Shown here one piece after another: positions 1 to 5,099 of a stretch of 5,291 bases of DNA (positions within the stretch are counted from its first letter, which is position 1; every line of letters begins with the position of its first letter). The notes under the pieces are model-generated. The model was not told the origin of the DNA and did not search any database. It saw only the letters and a program-made list of their open reading frames with translations. Position numbers and translations under genes: made by a program. This stretch comes from an uncultured Anaerolineaceae bacterium. GTDB lineage: Bacteria; Chloroflexota; Anaerolineae; Anaerolineales; Anaerolineaceae. The stretch lies in the NCBI GenBank assembly GCA_937907495.1, contig CALESS010000209.1, forward strand, positions 1 through 5,291, read 5' to 3'.

Positions 1-28
1 AATATATCAACTTATAACATCAGTAACA

Positions 29-44
29 AGTGACAAATGTCACA
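29..44. promoter_or_regulatory. CRP/FNR-type palindrome (candidate operator)
   Basis: The sequence contains GTGACA-AA-TGTCAC, a perfect 6-bp inverted repeat (30-43). Read as a CRP-family site it is A-GTGA-N6-TCAC-A, which matches the classical TGTGA-N6-TCACA at nine of ten positions. Members of the CRP/FNR superfamily often control respiratory genes, which would suit the cytochrome downstream. However, the site is about 145 bp upstream of the predicted -10 element, so it could equally serve a gene to the left of the window. It is a motif match only. Confidence 0.35.
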
Positions 45-49
45 ATCTG

Positions 50-118
50 TTGGCGGCGGGCGGATTCGATTGCCAAAAGCCGGTTGGCAGCCCTTAAAAA
101 GGGCGGTTTCCCCGCCAA
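50..118. other. Nested inverted repeats, possible multi-branched RNA or DNA structure
   Basis: Three pairings nest here. TTGGCGG (50-56) can pair with CCGCCAA (112-118). Inside it sit TGCCAA (71-76) with TTGGCA (84-89) around a 7-nt loop, and directly adjacent GCCCTT (90-95) with AAGGGC (99-104) around AAA. A mutually exclusive stem GGCGG (102-106)/CCGCC (112-116) is also possible; on the minus strand it is followed by C and five T, like a weak terminator. The region may be the 3' end of an upstream transcript, a regulatory region or a small RNA. I recognise no known RNA family. Confidence 0.3.
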
Positions 119-127
119 AACACGAAA

Positions 128-168
128 GGTTAAGCAGATGTTAGGCATACCTTCCGGCTGATTTAACC
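128..168. repeat. Interrupted inverted repeat upstream of the cytochrome promoter
   Basis: GGTTAA-g-CAG (128-137) is complementary to CTG-at-TTAACC (158-168), giving nine paired bases with a small internal bulge and a 20-nt interior. It lies 18-60 bp upstream of the predicted extended -10 element and could be a regulator site or simply part of the dyad-rich intergenic region. No function can be assigned from sequence. Confidence 0.25.
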
Positions 169-185
169 CAAATCCTAAACGAACG

Positions 186-194
186 TGCTATGAT
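186..194 (+). promoter_or_regulatory. Extended -10 promoter for the multihaem cytochrome gene
   Basis: TG (186-187), one base, then TATGAT (189-194) forms an extended -10 element. No TTGACA-like hexamer is present at the expected spacing (about 164-173), as is typical when the TGn extension replaces the -35 contact. Transcription would begin near 201, giving a leader of roughly 93 nt that carries the hairpin at 245-264. Confidence 0.45.
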
Positions 195-244
195 ACTGGA
201 TAATTAGTATAGGTTTAGTCAAATATAAACAACCTCTCATTCTC

Positions 245-264
245 GTGCGGACGCTTCTCCGCAC
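245..264 (+). other. Leader hairpin upstream of the cytochrome ribosome-binding site
   Basis: GTGCGGA (245-251) and TCCGCAC (258-264) form a perfect 7-bp stem with a 6-nt loop (CGCTTC). No T-run follows, so it is not an intrinsic terminator. It ends 16 nt before the Shine-Dalgarno sequence GAAGGGAG (281-288). It could stabilise the 5' end of the mRNA, influence translation, or be a DNA operator with dyad symmetry. Confidence 0.45.
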
Positions 265-293
265 CTTATGAAGACAAACCGAAGGGAGTGCTC

Positions 294-1547
294 ATGAACC
301 ACCAGAAATTCAACCGCCTCCACCTTACCCTGGCCTCGGCTGCCCTCATCAGCCTGCTGCTGATCCTGGCACAGTTCCGAGCCATCTTTGCCCAGGGCGG
401 AACCATCATCTACATGCCCATCATCACCAACTCCGGTCAGCCCAAACCCCTGCCAGAGTATGTGGTCATCGGCTGGAACGACCTCGGCATGCACTGCTAC
501 AACCGGGATTTCAGTTCGCTGGCGGTGCTGCCCCCCTACAACAACCTCTGGGCGCAGGTCATCCAGCGCGGCGATCCGCCGCGCATCATCACCACCGGCC
601 TCACCGTGAGTTACAGTTTTCCAGATAATACCTACTCCGTGGGTAAATCCAATTTTTGGGATTACGATGTGCAGCTTTTCGGGGTAGATCTGCCCCCCAA
701 TATCGGCCTGACCGGCAAAGGCCTGGCCGGGCTGATGGATGGCAAAGCCGATCATTTTGTGGCCGAAGGCATTCCGCTGACCGAATTTTCGGATAGCAAC
801 CCGAGCGCCCCGCAGCCCTACCAACTGGCAGACCTGGTGGTGAAGGATGCCCAGGGCAATGTGCTGGCGACCAACCAGGTGGTGGCGCCGGTTTCCACCG
901 AGATGCGCTGCGATAATTGCCACAGCGATGGCGCATTTGGCATCCGCACCGGCAAGGTGGAGGATAATATCCTGGCTTTGCATGATGATTCCAACCAGGG
1001 AGATTACCCGTCCGGTCATACCGGTGCCCTGCTGGATCGCAAGCCGGTGTTGTGCGCGGAATGTCACGCTTCCAACGCCCTTGGTGCGCCCGGCGTGGCG
1101 GGCATCCCCAATCTCTCCAAGGCCATGCACTCCAAACACGCCGGCAAAGTGCCGAACACGACCGCGGGTTGCTACAACTGCCACCCGGGACCCTCCACCA
1201 AGTGCCTGCGGGATGTGATGTCCAGCCAGTACGACATGGGTTGTGTGGATTGCCACGGCGGCATGGAGCAGGTCAAGAATAACCCCAACCCCTGGTTGAA
1301 TGAACCACGTTGCGATACCTGTCACACCGAACCCAAGTATCGCCAGAACAACGCCCTGTTTCGCCTTTCCACGGGGCATGGCGGGCTGTATTGCCAGGCT
1401 TGCCACGACAGTACACACGCCATCGCCACCAGTTCCGAGCCGCGGGATGCCATCAAGTTTATCAACTTGCAAGGCTATGCCGGCACCCTGGGCAAATGCA
1501 CCGTCTGCCACCTGACGGCCCCCGGCGGGACCACCGTACACCGCTAA
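294..1547 (+). CDS. Exported heptahaem c-type cytochrome
   Basis: This 417-residue protein carries seven CxxCH haem-c attachment motifs beginning at residues 206, 254, 293, 317, 340, 367 and 402. The N-terminus has basic residues, a hydrophobic core (about 11-28) and a possible cleavage after A33, so it is exported; an uncleaved anchor is possible. Residues 55-200 have no haem motif and contain a GWNDLGMHC element (60-68), which I associate with uncharacterised multihaem cytochromes. Seven non-motif histidines follow the first haem motif (230, 242, 279, 282, 362, 375, 416), enough for bis-His ligation of every haem. An extra cysteine lies in KCLRD (C304). The likely role is electron transfer outside the cytoplasmic membrane; donor and acceptor are unknown. 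ATG 294 is chosen over in-frame GTG 288 because GAAGGGAG (281-288) is a ribosome-binding site 5 nt before this ATG and includes that GTG. It is monocistronic, with its own promoter and terminator. No haem-lyase or quinol-oxidising partner is in view. Confidence 0.93.
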   Translation: MNHQKFNRLHLTLASAALISLLLILAQFRAIFAQGGTIIYMPIITNSGQPKPLPEYVVIGWNDLGMHCYNRDFSSLAVLPPYNNLWAQVIQRGDPPRIITTGLTVSYSFPDNTYSVGKSNFWDYDVQLFGVDLPPNIGLTGKGLAGLMDGKADHFVAEGIPLTEFSDSNPSAPQPYQLADLVVKDAQGNVLATNQVVAPVSTEMRCDNCHSDGAFGIRTGKVEDNILALHDDSNQGDYPSGHTGALLDRKPVLCAECHASNALGAPGVAGIPNLSKAMHSKHAGKVPNTTAGCYNCHPGPSTKCLRDVMSSQYDMGCVDCHGGMEQVKNNPNPWLNEPRCDTCHTEPKYRQNNALFRLSTGHGGLYCQACHDSTHAIATSSEPRDAIKFINLQGYAGTLGKCTVCHLTAPGGTTVHR

Positions 1548-1584
1548 TTCGTCATTGCGCATCTCCATTGGAACCATTTCCACT

Positions 1585-1612
1585 GCTCCGGGCAACCCCC
1601 GGAGCTTTTTTT
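1585..1612 (+). terminator. Intrinsic terminator after the cytochrome gene
   Basis: A perfect 8-bp GC-rich stem, GCTCCGGG (1585-1592) with CCCGGAGC (1598-1605), closes a 5-nt loop (CAACC) and is followed directly by seven T (1606-1612). It starts 38 nt after the stop codon and marks the cytochrome gene as a separate transcription unit. Confidence 0.92.
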
Positions 1613-1707
1613 CACCGGTCGCAGGCACAACCCACTTGATTGAACCCCCCGCCGGGTGGATTGCGCAGCACCCCCCGGGGGAAGCAAACCCCACCTTTGC
1701 AAGCCGA

Positions 1708-1716
1708 TGATATAAT
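1708..1716 (+). promoter_or_regulatory. Extended -10 promoter for the asparaginase/endonuclease III operon
   Basis: TG (1708-1709), one base, then a consensus TATAAT (1711-1716). No -35 hexamer is seen around 1686-1695. The start site would fall near 1722-1724, so the mRNA would begin at or just before the Shine-Dalgarno GGAAGGGA (1723-1730) and the leader would be only about 14 nt. A GC palindrome, CCCCC/GGGGG, sits upstream at 1672-1681; its meaning is unknown. Confidence 0.6.
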
Positions 1717-1736
1717 TTTTCTGGAAGGGAAAAGCC

Positions 1737-2789
1737 ATGAAACCAGATCAAGTGAAAGCCCTCATTGAATGTACGCGTGGATCGGTCGTCGAATCCATCC
1801 ATTTCGGCGCCCTGGCAGTGGTCAATTCGCACGGGGATCTGCTAGCCAGCATCGGTGACCCGCAGCTCACCACGTTCCTGCGCTCTTCGGCCAAGCCGTT
1901 CCAGGCGCTGCCGTTCATCGAACGCGGCGGCGCCGAGCACTTCGGCCTGACGGACCGCGAGGTAGCCATCCTGTGCGCCTCCCATTCCGGCACCGATGAG
2001 CATGTCGCCGTTTTGCAATCCATTCAGGCCAAGGTGGGGGTGGGCGAAGAGAACCTGCTCTGCGGTGCTCACAACCCCTTCCACGAACCGACGGCGCGTG
2101 CCCTTTTGTTGCGCGGCGAAAAGCCAGCCCCCATCCGCCATAACTGCTCCGGCAAGCATACGGGTATGCTGGCTCATGCCCTGCTGCGCGGCCTGCCGCT
2201 GGAAGATTACCTCAACCTGGAGCATCCCGTGCAGCAGACCATCCTGCAAACCTTTGCGGAGATGTGTGATATTCCGGTGGAAAAAATCGCCCTGGGGGTG
2301 GATGGCTGCTCGGCGCCGGTGTTTGCCGTGCCGCTCTACAATGCAGCCTACGCCATGGCCCGCCTGGCGGAGCCGATCGGCCTGGCACCAGAGCGCACGG
2401 CTGCCCTGCAGCGCATCTTCCGCTCCATGGCTGCCAACGGCGATATGGTTGCCGGCCCCGGGCGATTCGATACCCTGGTAATGGGCCTGATGAACGGCCA
2501 ACTGGTGGCCAAGGCCGGCGCCGAAGGCTACCAGGTGATCAGCCTGCTGCCGGGCGCGCTGGGGGCAGGTTCACCCGGCATCGGAATCGCCTTCAAAATT
2601 GCGGATGGGGATCTCGGCGGGCGAGCCGGCCCGCTGGTGGGGGTCGAAACCCTGCGCCAACTGGGCGCCCTGGATGACGAACAAATCGCCGGGCTGGCAG
2701 AGATTGACCGCCGCCCGCTCTATAATTGGCGCAAGCTGACCATCGGCGAGATTCGCCCCTGCTTCCGCTTGGAGAAACCAACCGCGTGA
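1737..2789 (+). CDS. L-asparaginase, Asparaginase_II (zinc-dependent, Rhizobium AnsA/ReAV-like) family
   Basis: The 350-residue product is expected to hydrolyse L-asparagine to aspartate and ammonia in the cytoplasm; there is no signal peptide. It matches the class 3 asparaginases, which are unrelated to E. coli AnsA/AnsB. The residues I recall from the Rhizobium etli ReAV structure have clear counterparts: Ser50 and Lys53 in SSAK (ReAV Ser48/Lys51), Ser82 in CASHSG (Ser80), the zinc ligands Cys137 and Lys140 in NCSGKH (Cys135/Lys138), Cys191 in VDGCSAP (Cys189), and Lys259 in VAKAG (Lys263). Length is normal for the family and all key residues are present. ATG 1737 follows GGAAGGGA (1723-1730) by 6 nt. 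The stop codon overlaps the GTG start of the endonuclease III gene, so the two are probably co-transcribed and translationally coupled. The native substrate could be another amide; asparaginase is the family assignment. Confidence 0.92.
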   Translation: MKPDQVKALIECTRGSVVESIHFGALAVVNSHGDLLASIGDPQLTTFLRSSAKPFQALPFIERGGAEHFGLTDREVAILCASHSGTDEHVAVLQSIQAKVGVGEENLLCGAHNPFHEPTARALLLRGEKPAPIRHNCSGKHTGMLAHALLRGLPLEDYLNLEHPVQQTILQTFAEMCDIPVEKIALGVDGCSAPVFAVPLYNAAYAMARLAEPIGLAPERTAALQRIFRSMAANGDMVAGPGRFDTLVMGLMNGQLVAKAGAEGYQVISLLPGALGAGSPGIGIAFKIADGDLGGRAGPLVGVETLRQLGALDDEQIAGLAEIDRRPLYNWRKLTIGEIRPCFRLEKPTA

Positions 2790-3484
2790 GCGCCGCTGAA
2801 AACCTCGAACCCGGTTTGGCCGTCCACCGCCGCCTGCTGGCATTTTATGGCACACCCGAGTGGCGTGACCCGCTGCCGGCAGTGGATGAGTTGGTCTCGA
2901 CCATCCTCTCACAGAACACCAATGACCGTAACCGCGACCTGGCATTCCAACGGCTGCGGGCCACACTGCCCACTTGGGAGCAGGTGCGCGACGCCCCGGT
3001 GGAAACGGTAATTGAAGCCATCCGCCCGGCCGGGCTGGCCAACCAGAAAGGGCCGCGCATCCAGCAAGTGCTGCGCCAGATCAGCGCGGAGCGCGGCAAC
3101 CTGGATCTGGATTTCTTAAAAGAACAAACCACCCCGGAAGCCGAAGCCTGGCTGGTGCGCTTCAACGGGGTCGGCCCCAAGACAGCCGCCATTGTGCTGC
3201 TCTTCTCGCTGGGCATGCCGGCCTTCCCGGTGGATACCCACGTTTACCGGGTCAGCGGGAGATTGGGTTTGCGGCCCCCACAAATGACGGTCGAGCAGGC
3301 CCACCCCTACCTGGCAGCCCAGTTCCCGCCGGGGGAATACGGTCCCGCCCACCTGAACCTGATCCGCCTGGGGCGGGAGATTTGCCATGCCCGCAAACCA
3401 GCCTGTGAGCAATGCCCCCTGCAGGATTTGTGTGAGTATTATCGGAATGTTTCGGGCAAGGGAGCGGGCGAAGCGCATCCCTGA
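2786..3484 (+). CDS. nth: Endonuclease III-like DNA glycosylase/AP lyase with a [4Fe-4S] cluster
   Basis: The 232-residue product belongs to the HhH-GPD base-excision-repair family, which removes oxidised pyrimidines and nicks the resulting abasic site. The substrate-side helix contains LSQNTND. The helix-hairpin-helix segment FNGVGPKTA (about 126-134) holds Lys132, equivalent to E. coli Nth Lys120, and VDTH holds Asp150, equivalent to Asp138; the 18-residue separation is identical. The cluster ligands Cys200, Cys207, Cys210 and Cys216 keep the C-X6-C-X2-C-X5-C pattern. The start is GTG 2786, which overlaps the asparaginase stop as GTGA; GGAG at 2771-2774 lies 11 nt upstream. A longer in-frame extension back to 2726 would lie inside the asparaginase gene and adds no family residues. 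Length is slightly above the 211 residues of E. coli Nth, mostly at the ends. Substrate preference (Nth versus a related paralogue) cannot be fixed from sequence. Confidence 0.93.
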   Translation: MSAAENLEPGLAVHRRLLAFYGTPEWRDPLPAVDELVSTILSQNTNDRNRDLAFQRLRATLPTWEQVRDAPVETVIEAIRPAGLANQKGPRIQQVLRQISAERGNLDLDFLKEQTTPEAEAWLVRFNGVGPKTAAIVLLFSLGMPAFPVDTHVYRVSGRLGLRPPQMTVEQAHPYLAAQFPPGEYGPAHLNLIRLGREICHARKPACEQCPLQDLCEYYRNVSGKGAGEAHP

Positions 3485-3638
3485 GGCCGCCCTCCGCCGG
3501 AAACCGCTGAGAATGCAAAGTGCGCCTTCCACCGGGTGGCTGGCTGACCGTAGTATCTATGAAGAACCTCCCTCTTGAGACCCCTAAGGAGTGCCCTTGC
3601 GCGATATTGGAACATAAGAGGGGTATGGCGAAAAGATG
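3485..3638. other. Non-coding intergenic stretch with a long-range inverted repeat
   Basis: No convincing gene is present between the endonuclease III stop and the helicase promoter. CCCTCTT (3570-3576) is complementary to AAGAGGG (3616-3622), and an overlapping alternative pairs ACCCCT (3580-3585) with AGGGGT (3619-3624). A small AAGG/CCTT hairpin (3586-3598) sits inside. A good Shine-Dalgarno-like AAGGAG (3586-3591) is followed only by frames of a few codons. I see no T-run terminator for the upstream operon here; the first one downstream is at 3700-3726. Confidence 0.4.
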
Positions 3639-3647
3639 TGGTATAAT
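3639..3647 (+). promoter_or_regulatory. Extended -10 promoter for the RNA helicase gene
   Basis: TG (3639-3640), G, then a consensus TATAAT (3642-3647); there is no -35-like hexamer at 3617-3626. The expected start near 3654 gives a leader of about 91 nt before the helicase ATG. That leader contains two TTGTCA repeats (3655-3660 and 3671-3676), a weak GTAAA/TTTAC pairing (3662-3666 with 3684-3688) and the terminator-like hairpin at 3700-3726. Confidence 0.6.
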
Positions 3648-3699
3648 CCGCTCGTTGTCAGGTAAAGTGATTGTCAAACTTGGTTTACGATACTCAGCG

Positions 3700-3726
3700 G
3701 GCCGGGGCAATCCCCGGCCGGTTTTT
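3700..3726 (+). terminator. Terminator-like hairpin in the helicase leader (candidate attenuator)
   Basis: GGCCGGGG (3700-3707) and CCCCGGCC (3712-3719) form a perfect 8-bp GC stem with a CAAT tetraloop, followed by GG and five T (3722-3726). It has the form of an intrinsic terminator but lies downstream of the predicted helicase promoter and 18 nt before the start codon. It may terminate read-through from the endonuclease III operon, end a short roughly 73-nt leader RNA, or attenuate helicase expression. The two bases between stem and T-run make it weaker than the other two terminators in the window. Confidence 0.6.
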
Positions 3727-3744
3727 ATATCAGAAAGATGATGA

Positions 3745-4989
3745 ATGAACTTCGAAAATTTTCAATTTCACCCGCAAATTAAGGCGGGAATTTCGGCTGC
3801 GGGTTATCAGACCCCCACGCCGATCCAACTCCAGGCCATTCCGCCCATTTTGCAGGGCCGGGATCTGCTGGGCCTGGCCCAAACCGGCACCGGCAAGACG
3901 GCTGCCTTTGGCCTGCCCCTCCTTCAGCACCTGCTCAACGGCCCGCGCGGCCGCCTGCGGGCATTAATCCTTTCCCCCACCCGCGAGCTGGCAGAACAGA
4001 CGCACGTTGCCCTGCGCGCCCTTGGCCGCCAGACCGGGCTGCGCTCCGTCACCCTCTACGGGGGTGTCAGTCAGCAGCCACAGGTGAAGGCTTTGCGGGC
4101 TGGCGTGGAAATCGGCGTGGCCTGCCCTGGCCGCTTGCTGGATTTAATGAACCAGGGAATCGTCAACCTTAAATCCATCGAGGTTGTCATCCTCGATGAA
4201 GCAGATATGATGTTTGATATGGGCTTCCTGCCGGATATCCGCCGGATTTTGGCCGCCCTGCCCAGCCAACGGCAAACCCTGCTCTTCTCTGCCACCATGC
4301 CGTCGGAAATCCGCGGCCTTGCCACCGAGATGCTGAAGAATCCGGTAACGGTTGAAATTGGCGATTCCAAACCGGTGGGAACGGTTGAACAAACCGTGCT
4401 GCCCGTGGACCAGGAACGTAAGTATGAGCTGCTGCTGCAACTGCTGCCGCAGACCGGTGAAGGCCAGGTGCTGGTTTTCACCCGCACCAAGCACCGCGCT
4501 CAAAAGGTCGCCCGGCTGCTCAGCCAGGCCGGACACTCCGCCACCTCGCTGCAGGGCAACCTCTCGCAGAACCGGCGCCAGGCCGCGATGGATGGCTTCC
4601 GTTCCGGACGGGTGAAGGTGATGGTCGCAACAGATATCGCCGCCCGCGGTATTGATGTTTCGCAGGTGACGCACGTCATCAACTATGATGTGCCGGATAC
4701 CGCCGTGGCCTACACCCATCGCATCGGGCGCACCGGGCGCATGGAGCGCCTGGGCACTGCCCTGACCCTGGCCACCCGCGACGATCACCTGATGATCCGC
4801 AGCATTGAACGCCTGCTCGGGCGACCGCTGGCCAAGCGCCAGGTGGAAGGCTTTGAGCCGGCTGCCGTGCCGGAAGGAATGGCCGAACCGCCCGCTCCCC
4901 GCAGCTCGCGGCCCCCGGTATCTTCCCGCCAACCCCGCGCCTCTTACCCGCGGCGCACTGCCGCCCCGGCCGGGCGCTTCCGCCGCTAA
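3745..4989 (+). CDS. rhlE: DEAD-box ATP-dependent RNA helicase, RhlE-like
   Basis: The 414-residue protein has the complete DEAD-box motif set in order: Q motif (F6 with PTPIQ at 24-28), motif I AQTGTGKT (45-52), Ia PTRELA (78-83), Ib CPGR (127-130), II DEAD (151-154), III SAT (182-184), the VLVFTRTK segment of the second RecA-like domain, V ATDIAARGID (295-304) and VI HRIGRTGR (325-332). It is followed by a basic, Arg/Pro-rich, probably disordered tail (about 376-414), as in many RhlE proteins, where such tails bind RNA. It should unwind short RNA duplexes in ribosome assembly or mRNA turnover, often important in the cold. Motif Ib has Cys127 where Thr is usual. The start at 3745 has only a weak AGAAAG (3732-3737); ATGs at 3738 and 3741 are out of frame. 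It appears monocistronic, with its own promoter and terminator. The RhlE subfamily label is less certain than the DEAD-box call. Confidence 0.95.
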   Translation: MNFENFQFHPQIKAGISAAGYQTPTPIQLQAIPPILQGRDLLGLAQTGTGKTAAFGLPLLQHLLNGPRGRLRALILSPTRELAEQTHVALRALGRQTGLRSVTLYGGVSQQPQVKALRAGVEIGVACPGRLLDLMNQGIVNLKSIEVVILDEADMMFDMGFLPDIRRILAALPSQRQTLLFSATMPSEIRGLATEMLKNPVTVEIGDSKPVGTVEQTVLPVDQERKYELLLQLLPQTGEGQVLVFTRTKHRAQKVARLLSQAGHSATSLQGNLSQNRRQAAMDGFRSGRVKVMVATDIAARGIDVSQVTHVINYDVPDTAVAYTHRIGRTGRMERLGTALTLATRDDHLMIRSIERLLGRPLAKRQVEGFEPAAVPEGMAEPPAPRSSRPPVSSRQPRASYPRRTAAPAGRFRR

Positions 4990-5007
4990 GCCCGATCAAG
5001 GTCTCCC

Positions 5008-5034
5008 AGCCCTCCCATCCGGAGGGCTTTTTTT
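5008..5034 (+). terminator. Intrinsic terminator after the RNA helicase gene
   Basis: AGCCCTCC (5008-5015) pairs with GGAGGGCT (5021-5028) around a CATCC loop, followed by a run of T to 5034. The stem is 7 GC-rich pairs plus one A-T pair. It begins 19 nt after the helicase stop codon. Confidence 0.92.
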
Positions 5035-5099
5035 ATATTGGGTCGTTAATAAATCGGGCGCTTCGCGGGTTTTTGCTGCAGGGAGAAAGCAGTTTCTTT

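Noticed and set aside
50..118. Possible tRNA on the minus strand (a TTTTTAA loop on a GCCC/GGGC stem and a CCGCCGCCA-like 3' end).
   Set aside because: The region is too short for a tRNA, there is no D-arm, and the T-loop consensus TTC is not met. The resemblance comes from GC-rich dyads.
288..293. GTG at 288 as the cytochrome start.
   Set aside because: This GTG overlaps the Shine-Dalgarno GAAGGGAG (281-288); the ATG at 294 has ideal 5-nt spacing from it.
268..297. Nine-codon frame (ATG 268 to TGA 295-297) overlapping the cytochrome start as ATGA.
   Set aside because: It has no ribosome-binding site of its own and simply contains the Shine-Dalgarno of the main gene; probably chance.
237..1832. 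Long open frame on the minus strand covering the cytochrome gene.
   Set aside because: It is antisense to a protein with seven CxxCH motifs, shows no recognisable domain, and runs across a strong terminator and a consensus promoter of the plus strand. GC-rich codon use on the opposite strand explains the lack of stops.
2726..2785. N-terminal extension of the endonuclease III gene back to 2726.
   Set aside because: It would lie wholly inside the asparaginase gene in another frame; GTG 2786 with the GTGA overlap and GGAG upstream fits the family length better.
3586..3615. Strong Shine-Dalgarno-like AAGGAG (3586-3591) as the mark of a small gene.
   Set aside because: The GTG and TTG starts just after it lead to a stop at 3615-3617, within about nine codons.
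3520..3741. 73-codon plus-strand frame between endonuclease III and the helicase.
   Set aside because: It crosses a consensus promoter and a terminator-like hairpin, has no recognisable protein features, and begins without a good ribosome-binding site.
5055..5074. Second terminator after the helicase (GGGCGCTTCGCGGG followed by five T).
   Set aside because: Only three base pairs form cleanly in the stem; the terminator at 5008-5034 is sufficient.
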